Shown: positions 25,190 to 33,827 of the stretch, one piece after another
How positions within the stretch are numbered: position 1 is the first letter of the stretch
Layout: the number at the start of each line of letters is the position of its first letter
Source: Chryseobacterium jejuense
GTDB taxonomy: Bacteria > Bacteroidota > Bacteroidia > Flavobacteriales > Weeksellaceae
Reading direction: 5' to 3'
Length of the DNA stretch: 36,435 bases
Assembly (NCBI RefSeq): GCF_900100075.1
Contig: NZ_FNEG01000011.1
Span: 1 to 36,435, forward strand
Notes under the pieces: model-generated
The model's input: the letters and a program-made list of their open reading frames with translations, nothing else
The model's database searches: none
Told to the model about the DNA's origin: nothing
Made by a program: the position numbers and the translations under genes

Positions 25190-25603
25190 TTATTTACCTG
25201 CCGAAGGCCACAGTCCAGCGTACTGAGAAGTACCATAGTCGATAGTTTCAGCACTGATTACGAAGCTGATCAACATACTGTTGCTGTCGATTGCATCGAA
25301 ATCTACTTCGTGTTGGATAACGTAACCGTTTTCCCATTTTAAATTGATTAGAGTTCCTTCTTCGTGAGATTTGTTGAAAACAATTTCTCCTACTGTTGGC
25401 TTATATTTTCCGTTCAATAAGCTTTCTAGGATGTCTGATTTTTCAGTAGCTTCTACTGTAACTTTGATTAATGCGTTAGAAGGGTCTGATGCTACACGTC
25501 CTGATACGTCTGTTGATCTTGATACGCTGTAGTTCATTTTTAATAGTTTCTGACCTTCTCCGTTGTTGAATTTTAAGATTCCTCTCGAATTTCTTTCTGC
25601 CAT
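25190..25603 (-). CDS. tssD: T6SS tube protein TssD (Hcp), copy 2, 137 aa
   Basis: Encodes exactly the same protein as copy 1 (16009-16422), with only silent differences between the genes. The position directly before vgrG is the classical hcp-vgrG order, which suggests this is the parental copy. The upstream DNA carries the same pair of 17-base repeats, the same -7 box position (53 bases before the ATG) and a similar terminator, so expression is probably controlled in the same way. Keeping two identical copies points either to gene dosage for tube assembly or to recent duplication with gene conversion. Confidence 0.9.
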   Translation of the reverse strand: MAERNSRGILKFNNGEGQKLLKMNYSVSRSTDVSGRVASDPSNALIKVTVEATEKSDILESLLNGKYKPTVGEIVFNKSHEEGTLINLKWENGYVIQHEVDFDAIDSNSMLISFVISAETIDYGTSQYAGLWPSAGK

Positions 25604-25655
25604 GATTTGTAAATTTTAATCGTTAATAATATTTTGTGATTCAGTGATTGTTTAG

Positions 25656-25663
25656 CAAATATA
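25656..25663 (-). promoter_or_regulatory. -7 promoter box of tssD copy 2
   Basis: On the minus strand it reads TATATTTG, an exact TAnnTTTG match, beginning 53 bases from the ATG end at 25603 as in copy 1. The surrounding leader differs from copy 1, so the retained box and spacing point to function. Confidence 0.65.
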
Positions 25664-25711
25664 GAGGGTCTTTTTTCGGGAAAAAAACTTTTAACTATAA
25701 ATCTGAAAAAT

Positions 25712-25749
25712 TGTAGTAGTTCTACGACTTTATGTAGTAATTCTACGAC
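25712..25749 (-). promoter_or_regulatory. Paired 17-base direct repeats upstream of tssD copy 2 (candidate operator)
   Basis: TGTAGTAGTTCTACGAC (25712-25728) and TGTAGTAATTCTACGAC (25733-25749) differ at one position only and start 21 bases apart. The near end lies 49 bases upstream of the -7 box and 109 bases from the start codon, the same distances as in copy 1. It is the clearer version of the motif, probably bound by a dimer or tandem activator. Confidence 0.7.
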
Positions 25750-25829
25750 ATTAGATTTAATAACTCTACTTAACCACTCTATATAAAGGAATTTTTAAAA
25801 CTCATAAAACACTGACCATATGTAGAATT

Positions 25830-25852
25830 TTACACATCAATGAGAAATATTA
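25830..25852. promoter_or_regulatory. Distal conserved block upstream of tssD copy 2
   Basis: Begins TTACACATCAATGAGAAATA, the counterpart of 16649-16671, and starts 81 bases past the direct repeats in both. The rest of the 25750-26040 gap shows little that is recognisable. Confidence 0.35.
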
Positions 25853-26040
25853 ATATCTTTTAAGGAAAAATTAACACCTATTAACTTTTGCTTAAACGCA
25901 TAAAATCAAAAAAGAAAATGCCCTAATTCTTGACTCTAAAATCTAAAAAAACACTCCTTTTATTCAAAAAAATTATTTTCAGTAATGAATTATATGAATT
26001 AACCTTGCTTTTGATCTTCTTTTTGGAGATTAAACACCTC

Positions 26041-26075
26041 AAAAAAAATAACCAAACCGTAAATAGGTTTGGTTA
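26041..26075 (-). terminator. Terminator after lytic transglycosylase gene
   Basis: TAACCAAACC (26049-26058) pairs perfectly with GGTTTGGTTA (26066-26075) across seven bases, and the A8 run at 26041-26048 gives a U-run on the minus strand. Confidence 0.85.
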
Positions 26076-26096
26076 CTATCAATATTATTGGTTGGT

Positions 26097-26975
26097 TTAA
26101 GGCTGTACTCCTGCACCAGCTCCTGCGTTTTCTTTGATTGATCTGGTAAGAATTTTATTCTTCCTGAGAAGAAAATCCGGCATCAAGTCAGTGGGAAGAT
26201 AAAAAGTGCTTTCCCCTTTTCTCTGCAGCTCTTCGGTAATTCCAGGGTTCCAGGCAAGAATTTTACCTACCTCAACATCAAGCTCATCGGCTATTACATT
26301 CAGACTAAATCCAGCATTGATCTCTGTTTCAGATAATGCTTCGGTGGTTGCTTTTCTGTTTCCATCTTCAAAGAACACCTTATTGATCCTTGCAGAATTA
26401 TAATTACTTAATACACTCTGAAGCTCTCCTGTGGCATAGCAGGCATTCAGATATTTTTTCACATGATTGATGGTTTCTGCAGGAAGGTATTTAGAGAATT
26501 CGTGGTACTGGCTGGAACCTGCAGCCTGCATTGCCTTGGCTACATTTCCTTCGCCACAGTTGTAAGCGGCTACTACCGTTACCCAGTTATTGTATTTTTT
26601 ATACAAATTGGCAAGAGAAATAACAGCCGTTTTTGTGCTTTTATACACATCTGTACGTTGATGCTCTGCAAGACCATACTGGTTAGCATGCGCTGTCATC
26701 AGCTGCCATACTCCTACGGCTCCGGCTCCGGAGGTAATATTTTTGTCAAAATGGGATTCAATAAGGGCTAAATTTCTTAAATGTTTTGGAAGCCCTTTCT
26801 GAAGAAGCAGCTGCTCAATAAACTCAACAAGATCTTTGTTGGAATTAATGATACCCTGATATTTTCTCACGCTGCTTTCCGAGGTATCTGATGCAGTAAG
26901 AAACTGTCCGTTTACCATAGCAACAGTTCCCAAAAGCATTATCCCTGTAAAGATATTTCTGACAATTGTTTTCAT
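26097..26975 (-). CDS. Lytic transglycosylase, SLT/MltD-like, 292 aa
   Basis: A signal peptide (about residues 1-23) precedes an SLT domain (about 45-180). The catalytic Glu is in ALIESHFD (Glu73), followed by SGAGAVGVWQLM and AAYNCGEGNV, the three hallmarks of family 1 lytic transglycosylases, which cut peptidoglycan glycan strands. Residues 215-265 (INAGFSLNVIADELDVEVGK ... WNPGI) resemble a LysM-like motif, and the tail is basic. The gene lies between clpV and tssD, with a terminator on each side, so a role in opening the wall for T6SS assembly is plausible, but a housekeeping MltD-like role cannot be excluded. Confidence 0.8.
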   Translation of the reverse strand: MKTIVRNIFTGIMLLGTVAMVNGQFLTASDTSESSVRKYQGIINSNKDLVEFIEQLLLQKGLPKHLRNLALIESHFDKNITSGAGAVGVWQLMTAHANQYGLAEHQRTDVYKSTKTAVISLANLYKKYNNWVTVVAAYNCGEGNVAKAMQAAGSSQYHEFSKYLPAETINHVKKYLNACYATGELQSVLSNYNSARINKVFFEDGNRKATTEALSETEINAGFSLNVIADELDVEVGKILAWNPGITEELQRKGESTFYLPTDLMPDFLLRKNKILTRSIKENAGAGAGVQP

Positions 26976-27000
26976 CTCTAATGTATTTATAACAACAAGT

Positions 27001-27038
27001 AAAAAGGCTAAAGAGCAACTTTACTATTCAGCCTTTTT
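27001..27038 (-). terminator. Terminator after clpV
   Basis: AAAAAGGCT (27001-27009) pairs with AGCCTTTTT (27030-27038) across a 20-base loop, in the 73-base gap between clpV and the transglycosylase gene. The long loop makes it weaker than the others in the window. Confidence 0.55.
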
Positions 27039-27048
27039 GCTTTATAAT

Positions 27049-29547
27049 TTAATCTACTACTTTCCAGCTTAGTTTTTCTTCTTCCTTATTCCAGTCTACA
27101 TGAATGGTTTGTCCGGATTTCACTTCTTCTCTTACAATCATTTTGGAAATAGGTCTTGCCAGTTGTGCACGGATTACTCCGGAGATCTGTCTGGCTCCAT
27201 ATTTACTGCTGAATCCACCAAGAGCTAGATTTTTCACTGCTTCATCAGTAATTTTTAAAGCAATTCCTAATCTTGTTAATGAGGTATGAAGTGATTTTAA
27301 CTGAATATTGAAGATTCTTTCTGCAATAGATTCCGTGATTGGTGCAAAAGGAATAATCTCTGTAATTCTGGCTAAGAATTCCGGTCTGAATCTTCCTGAA
27401 TTCGACATAATCTGCATCAGTGAGGATGATTCAGGAATCTTTCCTTCTTCAAACTGCTTTACAATCTCTTCACTTCCGATATTGGAAGTAAATAGGATCA
27501 AAGCATTACTGAAGTCTCCTTCTTTTCCTAGTTTATCATGTACTTTCCCTTCATCCATAATCTGAAGGAATACATCAAATACGGAATGGTGGGCTTTTTC
27601 AATTTCATCAAATAAAACAACGGTATAGGGTTGTTGTCTGATCTTGTTCACCAACATTCCTCCTTCTTCGTACCCTACATATCCTGGAGGCGCTCCATAT
27701 AGTAATGCTGCAGAATGTTCTTCTTTAAATTCCGACATATCAAAACGAACCATAGCCTTTTCATCGTTGAACAATAGTTCAGCCATTGATTTGGCAAGCT
27801 CTGTTTTCCCGGTTCCGGTAGGTCCTAAAAGGAAGAAAGATCCAATTGGCTGTCCCGGTTTGTTTAATCCACTGCGGTTTTCAACAATAGCATCGGAAAG
27901 GATTTTTAATGCGTGATCCTGACCAACTACTCTGTTCAGTAGAAGAGATTCCATATTCAGGAGCTTTTCTTTTTCCTGTGCCTGAATTTTTCCGATTGGA
28001 ATATTGGTTTTAGCGGCCATCACAGCTGCCAATTCTAAACGGTCTACTTTTTCTCTTTTCTTCGCAGCATGCTGTAAAAGCTCTTCATAGGTATCTTCGA
28101 TGATCTTTTGGATCTGATCTACCGGCATTGAGTTATCCAAAGCAGGTTGTTCACTTAGTGATCCCCATAAAATAGGGCTTATTTTATCTCTTAATAAATT
28201 ATAAGTCCAGATCAATTCGTCTGCTTTATCTTTATTATCAAGGAATTCTTCTTTTAAAATGGCATCATAGCTTTCTTTCCAGCTGCCCAATTCTTTTTCA
28301 GAAAGTTCGTCCAGCATTTTGATGGCTGCCATGGTTCTGTCTAACAAATCAATAGCGGCATCCGGTAATTTTTTACCTTTTGCATATCTTTTGGCTAAAC
28401 GTACACATTCCGGAAGGGCTGTTTTTTCGACTTCAATTCCGTGGTGTTTTTTATAGCCTTCAAGAAGAACATCAATCATTTTTACGCAAGTCTTTTCATC
28501 CGGTTCATTGACGGTTAATACCTCAAAACGACGGTTGAAAGCCTGTTCCGGCTCAATGATTTTTCTGTATTCTTCCTGGGTAGTGGCTCCGATAACGGTA
28601 ATTTCACCTCTTGCCAGTTCAGGTTTCAGAAGGTTGGCAACGTTTCCGATGCTTCCTTTCGGATCTAAAAGGGTATGGATCTCATCAATGAAAAGAATGG
28701 CTTTCTCAATTTTCTTACATTCATTGATTACTTTTTTCAAACGGTCTTCTATTTCACCTTTGTAAGAGGTTCCTGCCAATAAAGCTCCTGTGTCCAGTTC
28801 TAAAAGGGTTCCGTTTTTAAGCATTTCCGGAACGTTTCCTTTTGTAATTTCAATAGCAAATCCTTCTACCAAGGCTGTTTTTCCAACTCCGGGCTCTCCG
28901 ATGATAATTACATTCGGTTTGCTTCTTCGGCACAGGATTTCTACCAGCATTCTCAGTTCTTTATCTCTACCGATGATGTTTTCAAGATCTCCTTTTCTGG
29001 CTTGTGCTGTTCTGTCTACACAATAGCTTTTAATAGATGGAAGGGATGAATCTGTAAAGTCTGATCCATTGGAGAATAATGAGGCAAAGTCTCCATTTTC
29101 AGAAACGGTAAACGGAGTATCTTTTCTATATAAGTTAAAAATTTCATGTTCTCTCAGTGGTAATGACTTCAACTGCTGAAGTGAAAATACTACCTGAGGT
29201 TTTACAATAGCAGTAAGGATACAGATTGGAGTAATCTCATCCAGTCCCAGTTTTAAACGGATATCATCGGCTTCTTCTATAAGAGTATCTACCGCTTCAT
29301 CCTGACCTACCTCGTCAGGAAGATGGCTTGTCTTAGGATATTCTTCAATACGTACATCTGCCCATTCATAAAAATAGCCGGGATCTTTATCTATACTTTT
29401 TAAAAATTCATTAAGACCAATATCTTTATGCATTAGGGCCTGCAAAATATGCGGACCGCCATACGTGCCATTATAGTTTTCCCTCGCTATCGACTGAGCA
29501 ATATGAAATAGCTGTTTTACTGTTTCGTTGGTTACTAGTACTCCCAT
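27049..29547 (-). CDS. tssH: T6SS ATPase ClpV (TssH), 832 aa
   Basis: A Clp/Hsp100 ATPase with two AAA+ modules. An N-terminal Clp-N-like domain (about 1-150) carries YGGPHILQALMH. Module one has Walker A GEPGVGKT (217-224) and Walker B ILFIDE (284-289); module two has Walker A GPTGTGKT (575-582) and Walker B VVLFDE (near 645), and the D2 small domain follows. ClpV disassembles the contracted TssB/TssC sheath so it can be reused. ClpB is the main alternative, but this protein is shorter, its middle region (about 405-500) is diverged, and the neighbours are T6SS genes. It appears to be transcribed alone; the 270 bases upstream show no clear promoter box. Confidence 0.85.
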   Translation of the reverse strand: MGVLVTNETVKQLFHIAQSIARENYNGTYGGPHILQALMHKDIGLNEFLKSIDKDPGYFYEWADVRIEEYPKTSHLPDEVGQDEAVDTLIEEADDIRLKLGLDEITPICILTAIVKPQVVFSLQQLKSLPLREHEIFNLYRKDTPFTVSENGDFASLFSNGSDFTDSSLPSIKSYCVDRTAQARKGDLENIIGRDKELRMLVEILCRRSKPNVIIIGEPGVGKTALVEGFAIEITKGNVPEMLKNGTLLELDTGALLAGTSYKGEIEDRLKKVINECKKIEKAILFIDEIHTLLDPKGSIGNVANLLKPELARGEITVIGATTQEEYRKIIEPEQAFNRRFEVLTVNEPDEKTCVKMIDVLLEGYKKHHGIEVEKTALPECVRLAKRYAKGKKLPDAAIDLLDRTMAAIKMLDELSEKELGSWKESYDAILKEEFLDNKDKADELIWTYNLLRDKISPILWGSLSEQPALDNSMPVDQIQKIIEDTYEELLQHAAKKREKVDRLELAAVMAAKTNIPIGKIQAQEKEKLLNMESLLLNRVVGQDHALKILSDAIVENRSGLNKPGQPIGSFFLLGPTGTGKTELAKSMAELLFNDEKAMVRFDMSEFKEEHSAALLYGAPPGYVGYEEGGMLVNKIRQQPYTVVLFDEIEKAHHSVFDVFLQIMDEGKVHDKLGKEGDFSNALILFTSNIGSEEIVKQFEEGKIPESSSLMQIMSNSGRFRPEFLARITEIIPFAPITESIAERIFNIQLKSLHTSLTRLGIALKITDEAVKNLALGGFSSKYGARQISGVIRAQLARPISKMIVREEVKSGQTIHVDWNKEEEKLSWKVVD

Positions 29548-29817
29548 TTATAATTTTTCTTATATTAATATTTGCGTTCTGTTTACTATTGTTTCCAGAT
29601 GATTTGATGTTCTTTTTGAACCTATCCTTTTTATTGCTGATTATTCAGAAACGAAAAGTGGTTCTTTTATTTTGCTAAAATTAAATATTTTATTCTAAAT
29701 GTGATAAAGATAGTTAATTCTTCAATTAGAGAAGTAATAGCAGTTCTTTTTTATTCTTTGCTGAATTTTAAATAGATCATAAAATCCCGTATTTCTTTTC
29801 CCAGAGCTTCATTTCCA

Positions 29818-30489
29818 TTATATATTCAGAAAATATAGCATGATCAGACTTAACCACTGAAGACCAATGTAGATATAAAAAATCATGGCTGAAGGTTCTG
29901 CCAGCTCATGTAGTTTTTCAATCAATGTGGTTTTGATGATGTCATAAAAGTCTACATTTTCATCACCTAAATTCAGTTCATCAAATTTCACTTTATTCAA
30001 AGCATATCCTAAAACACGTTTAAGGATTTTATTTTCTGAGCTATTTTTGAATTCATTAACCAATCTTACTTTTGCCAATGCATAATCTGTACTGCTACGG
30101 ACAACCATTGGCTCGTTGTTTTTAATTTTACCAACCACTTTATCAATAAAGGGAACCAAAATGGTTTTGGAATGATCCTGAACAAGTCTGCTGATGATTC
30201 TTGACATTCCATATTTTGTTGAGAAAATACCAATACAAAAGGGTGCTGCAATCATTAACAGATAGAAAAGTCCCGCAGATAAAGGTTTGGCCATTACTGT
30301 TGCTAGTAGGAATGCAAGGGCTCCGCTGTGTCCTAATGATGAGCCTAAACTTTCGGCCATTATATAGATCCCCAAAGAAAATGTAATAACTGTTGAAAGG
30401 ATTCCTATGGCATAAATTTTAAATAAGCTGAAGATAAATACAGCAGATAGTTTCGAAAAATATTTAAAGTGATCTGTGATTGTGTTCAT
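29818..30489 (-). CDS. Uncharacterised membrane protein upstream of clpV, 223 aa
   Basis: About three membrane helices in the N-terminal half (near residues 14-45, 55-68 and 72-92) and one at the C-terminus (about 200-221) enclose a soluble helical part (95-195). The latter contains DHSKTILVPFIDKVVGKIKN and LVNEFKNSSENKILKRVLGYALNKV. It does not match any core T6SS membrane protein I know (TssJ, L, M or the Bacteroidota TssN-R set), though its place next to clpV makes a T6SS link possible. No signal peptide. It is separated by about 110 bases from the lipoprotein gene upstream. Confidence 0.5.
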   Translation of the reverse strand: MNTITDHFKYFSKLSAVFIFSLFKIYAIGILSTVITFSLGIYIMAESLGSSLGHSGALAFLLATVMAKPLSAGLFYLLMIAAPFCIGIFSTKYGMSRIISRLVQDHSKTILVPFIDKVVGKIKNNEPMVVRSSTDYALAKVRLVNEFKNSSENKILKRVLGYALNKVKFDELNLGDENVDFYDIIKTTLIEKLHELAEPSAMIFYIYIGLQWLSLIMLYFLNI

Positions 30490-30602
30490 TAGTGTTTAAT
30501 TTAATACCATGGTTTTATTGATGAAGAATACAATTTCTTCTTATGAGCGGTACAATATAATCAATATTTTTAATGCAAAAGAATCCGTAATAATCCCATA
30601 TT

Positions 30603-31868
30603 TTAGTAGAAAATTTGCTGGACGTCCGTTTCCTTTGTATCAGTATTATAGATTTCTTTTTTAATAATCCGCCCACCATGATCAAGCACATATCTCATGG
30701 AATCTGAATCAACAAGTTGCTTGCTTTGTCCCTTTTGTCCGTTGTAATTACTATAAATGCTATATTTATGGGCCGCAATATTGATTTCCAAAGGCTGATA
30801 AGAATATTTTGTTTCTATAATTTGTAATGGAATAGCAGACTGATCTTTCAGTTTTTCCCATGCCTGCTTCTTTTGCTCTTCAAGGGACATAGTTTCCCAT
30901 TTTCCGTTAATTAAAACAGATGAATCTGTTATTTTATATTCATAGCTTATGACTTCAGCCACCTCATCTTTAAGATAGATATATGTTTTTTTAACAAAAT
31001 GATTGATGATCTTTTCAGGATGATCCTTGTCTATAGTTCCGGAATACTTAAGGATGCTGATTAGTTTATGTTCATTGTTATAAGTATATTCAACAACATC
31101 ATTCCGGTTTTGGGTATACTTTTTTATCAGTTGTCCCAGGGTATTATACTCATAGAAAAATGTTTTTGTTTCATCTTTGATTACGTTTCCATTGGGAGCT
31201 ATTTCCTTTTCCCAGACCTTTTCTTTCTGGACACGGTTATCTTTATCGTAGCCCCAGGTTCTTTCTGATTTAAAATCTTCATCATTCCGCTTCTGGAAAA
31301 TAAGTCTTGATTTTTCATCGTATCTGTTTTCCAACAAAACTTTATCGAGCAGTCTGTTTTCAACCAGTTTCAGCAGCTGACCATACTTATTGTATTGATA
31401 CAGGTATTTATTTTTACCTTCCGGAAAATTTCTTTCCATTGTTTTGACTAATCCCAGTTCATTGAATTCTATATGGGTAAAAAAATCTCCACCACCAGTT
31501 CCAACTGCTCCTAAGGCGAACTTGTAAAAATCAGCATATTTCTTGGGTAGAATGTATTTGAGATCATTAATTTTTAATAATCCTGTAAGGTTCATGGTTT
31601 CCGGATCCTGTATGGTAAGAATATGGGTATTCAGATCGGTTACTAAATACAGGCTGTGATCTGAGGTAGGAGCATAAAATGAAACGATATTCCCTTTTTT
31701 GGTATAAGCTGTTTTTTGATCCGGATAAAGTTCTGTATCATTAAATTTTTCTACTTCCCTATTATTCTCTTCTGCCTTCGGATCACCGGAACTGCAGGCG
31801 ATAACCAAGCTAAAACACATTAAGATCAGCCCTGTTAACAGCCAGTTTCTTGATTGGGAAGTAGTCAT
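30603..31868 (-). CDS. YD-repeat-like lipoprotein, 421 aa
   Basis: A hydrophobic signal ends in the lipobox VIACSS (Cys near residue 25), so the protein is probably anchored in the periplasm or outer membrane. The central part carries repeats of the RHS/YD type: YQYNKYGQLLKLVENR, NRYDEKSRLIFQKRND, WGYDKDNRVQKEK, YEYNTLGQLIKKYTQ and YTYNNEHKLISILKYSG, five units of about 20-35 residues. A later HGGRIIKKEIYN may be a sixth. Such repeats form beta-rich shells or strands in RHS toxins, but here no toxin domain follows. Located among T6SS effector and candidate immunity genes, it might be an immunity-type lipoprotein; the function is unknown. Confidence 0.6.
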   Translation of the reverse strand: MTTSQSRNWLLTGLILMCFSLVIACSSGDPKAEENNREVEKFNDTELYPDQKTAYTKKGNIVSFYAPTSDHSLYLVTDLNTHILTIQDPETMNLTGLLKINDLKYILPKKYADFYKFALGAVGTGGGDFFTHIEFNELGLVKTMERNFPEGKNKYLYQYNKYGQLLKLVENRLLDKVLLENRYDEKSRLIFQKRNDEDFKSERTWGYDKDNRVQKEKVWEKEIAPNGNVIKDETKTFFYEYNTLGQLIKKYTQNRNDVVEYTYNNEHKLISILKYSGTIDKDHPEKIINHFVKKTYIYLKDEVAEVISYEYKITDSSVLINGKWETMSLEEQKKQAWEKLKDQSAIPLQIIETKYSYQPLEINIAAHKYSIYSNYNGQKGQSKQLVDSDSMRYVLDHGGRIIKKEIYNTDTKETDVQQIFY

Positions 31869-31913
31869 TTAGTTTTTTTATTAAGCTTTTGAAGGGGAAA
31901 ATAACATTGGTGC

Positions 31914-32489
31914 TTACCAGTTGTATTTAATTTTCCCATTCTTTATACAATCGTTTACATCTGTTTTTATTGGACATTTATAACAGTCAGTAGGAACAAA
32001 CATAAAAAGCCCATTAAAAGAAATTTCTTCATTAATTACCCCGGATGCATTTCTGGTACAAACCTCTGTTGCCGGCAAATAATCAAAATCCTTTTTCTTT
32101 ATTTCTTTTGCATAGACAGCATTGCTATAACTGAGTTTCCTAATGATATGAATTCTATCTCTTTTCTTCTGCAGATAAAGCCAGTTGCTGCTCCCGTCTG
32201 ATACAGCATTAAACTTTAAAATTTTGTTATTTCCTTTTTCTGAAATTTCCAATATTCTTTCTGTCTGAAGTTTTCCATTCTCAATACTTACAGGAATTTT
32301 AATCTTTATTTTTTTATTAAACAAAGCAATACTTTCCTGATAATAGCAGTTTTCACATGCTGTTCTTACAGTTTTTTCATTTAGTTTTCCAATGATTGAT
32401 TCGTTGCTATATACTGAAATCTGAGCTTTTCCCTTAAAAGCAGATATCACTAATAACAAGAAAAGGAGTATTAATTGATCTGGCTTCAT
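31914..32489 (-). CDS. Secreted protein with Cys pairs, distal effector cassette, 191 aa
   Basis: A signal peptide (about residues 1-22, ending FKGKAQ) leads to a periplasmic beta-rich domain. Cys residues occur in TACENCYYQ, in EVCTRN and in DCYKCPIKTDVNDC near the C-terminus, suggesting disulfides or a metal site. No family is recognised. It follows a small membrane protein gene by 53 bases and lies in the same relative place as the secreted protein gene (33189-33794) of the intact effector cassette, although the two proteins show no obvious similarity. Periplasmic immunity against a lipase-like effector is a reasonable hypothesis. Confidence 0.5.
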   Translation of the reverse strand: MKPDQLILLFLLLVISAFKGKAQISVYSNESIIGKLNEKTVRTACENCYYQESIALFNKKIKIKIPVSIENGKLQTERILEISEKGNNKILKFNAVSDGSSNWLYLQKKRDRIHIIRKLSYSNAVYAKEIKKKDFDYLPATEVCTRNASGVINEEISFNGLFMFVPTDCYKCPIKTDVNDCIKNGKIKYNW

Positions 32490-32542
32490 AAAACATTTAT
32501 TTTAGGAATGTTAGGCAAATTTCCATCTTATAACTATTAGAT

Positions 32543-32872
32543 CTATTTTGCTAAAGGATCATCTATCAACCCACTGATTCCTACATACCAGAAAAAAACA
32601 TGATACATTAAATACAGTACAGCCACCACAATGATTGCTATTAAGACTTTTAAAAATACATTCTTAGCAACTTTATTCAACAAAAAATGAGCTCCGGTTA
32701 AAAGTAAGGAGATAGGAATTGAGAATACAACTCCAAATCTTAATATAATAGTTACGATAGATCCCGCATTCACTTCTACTTCAGGCATATCAATACATAG
32801 GAAGGATACTATCAGGGTATTAACGAGTAAAAAAAGTATCAGAAATTCAGCAATAAATGATTTTAAGCTCAT
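32543..32872 (-). CDS. Small membrane protein of distal effector cassette, 109 aa
   Basis: Three membrane helices (about residues 5-27, 40-65 and 73-97) with a short acidic loop after the first (DMPEVEVNAG). The pattern IVT ... F-IPISLLL followed by a Lys-rich turn and a third helix ending FFWYVG resembles the 117-residue protein at 33828-34181 (IVT ... IPSLTISL ... ), so the two may be diverged paralogues. It lies just after the remnant of a lipase-like effector, as its counterpart lies just after the intact effector. A membrane immunity protein is the favoured but unproven role. Confidence 0.5.
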   Translation of the reverse strand: MSLKSFIAEFLILFLLVNTLIVSFLCIDMPEVEVNAGSIVTIILRFGVVFSIPISLLLTGAHFLLNKVAKNVFLKVLIAIIVVAVLYLMYHVFFWYVGISGLIDDPLAK

Positions 32873-32978
32873 TATCGTATTATTTTAAAATTCAGACATT
32901 CTTTATTGTTTAATATGAAATACTCATTACAAAAAGATGCTACAATGCCGCTTTCGTCTTGTAGCCAGGAATTACTCC

Positions 32979-33134
32979 TCAACTGAATGCGTTTTTTAAT
33001 CCATGTCTACTTCCGGCCAGAACTGAGTATGGTTAAAACTGTGTGCTGCCATAGCTAAATAAGGTACTGTTCCCGGTCTCTTCATCATATTCTTTTTCAT
33101 TTTTTGCTGTTACCAGCCCTGCATTGTATTGTTT
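32979..33134 (-). pseudogene. Remnant of lipase-like T6SS effector C-terminus
   Basis: Three minus-strand frames joined by two shifts restore a sequence close to the end of the intact effector (34184-35959). The segments are QYNAGLVTAKNEKEY, then MKRPGTVPYLAMAAHSFNHT and QFWPEVDM, then GLKNAFS and a stop at 32979. The intact protein has YYAGLVTAQDEITF, KRPGTLGYLAMASHSLSHT, QLWGKVEE and GLKNSF. The shifts fall near 33081-33087 and 33002. Upstream of 33134 the frame shows a lipoprotein-like CFVFISGC stretch not related to the effector. The 5' part of the old effector is gone. Confidence 0.8.
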
Positions 33135-33188
33135 CACATCAACCACACATCCCGAAATAAATACAAAACACAGATTAAACCAGAAGTT

Positions 33189-33794
33189 CTAAAACTTTTC
33201 CAAATCAGAAAAACTTAAATCCTGTATTTTCGGCAAAGCATTGATTTTAATCTCTTTTTTCCTTTTATTTAAAAGTTTCTCAGAACCTGTCACCTGTTCA
33301 TACTCAACTTTCGTTTTGGCTATTAAGTCAATTCTCGTTTCAAAAGTGGTATCTCTTCCATCCCATATTACCCGTGATATTTTTACCAATTCAAAATTAT
33401 TTTTATTCAGTCTGAATTCATAGCTGCTTTTCCGGTCATTAATATTAGTAAGCATTTTTAACTTACCATCTTCAATAAAAAGTCCCGGAATAGGATTGCC
33501 ATTATGCTCTCCTTTTTTATTAGCTGGATATTGGCTCTCGATGAGTTTTGTTGAAGATACTATCATTTTAAATTTCTGATCAGGTTGGGAGAGGAATATT
33601 TGTACTCTAAGCGGGCCGGTTTCATCTTTCACATCCATTTCTACCATAATCCTGTCATCGCGTTTATCATTATTCAGATCCCCCACTTCTTCTTGTATCA
33701 GAGATGTATAATTATTTTTATTAGCTTTCTGTGAATATAAATTAACATGGGCCAAGAGAAGAAATATAACAATGGATGATGATAGTTTTTTCAT
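33189..33794 (-). CDS. Secreted protein downstream of lipase-like effector, 201 aa
   Basis: A signal peptide (about residues 1-22, ending NLYSQ) is followed by a domain with an FG-GAP-like acidic loop, EVGDLNNDKRDDRIMVEMD, the Asp/Asn pattern of a calcium-binding turn. Beta strands (LRVQIFLSQPDQKFKMIV) and a final basic helix complete it. No specific family is named. It is encoded 33 bases after the small membrane protein and forms the third gene of the effector cassette. A periplasmic protein beside a lipase-like effector is a typical place for an immunity protein, since such effectors act on membranes from the periplasm; this is inference. Confidence 0.55.
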   Translation of the reverse strand: MKKLSSSIVIFLLLAHVNLYSQKANKNNYTSLIQEEVGDLNNDKRDDRIMVEMDVKDETGPLRVQIFLSQPDQKFKMIVSSTKLIESQYPANKKGEHNGNPIPGLFIEDGKLKMLTNINDRKSSYEFRLNKNNFELVKISRVIWDGRDTTFETRIDLIAKTKVEYEQVTGSEKLLNKRKKEIKINALPKIQDLSFSDLEKF

Positions 33795-33827
33795 AATTAT
33801 TTTTAATGGATTAATAAAACTTTGCGG

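Noticed and set aside
27049..29547. Chaperone ClpB instead of ClpV
   Set aside because: The two-module architecture fits both, but the shorter, diverged middle region and the position among tssD, vgrG and effector genes favour ClpV. A profile search would settle it.
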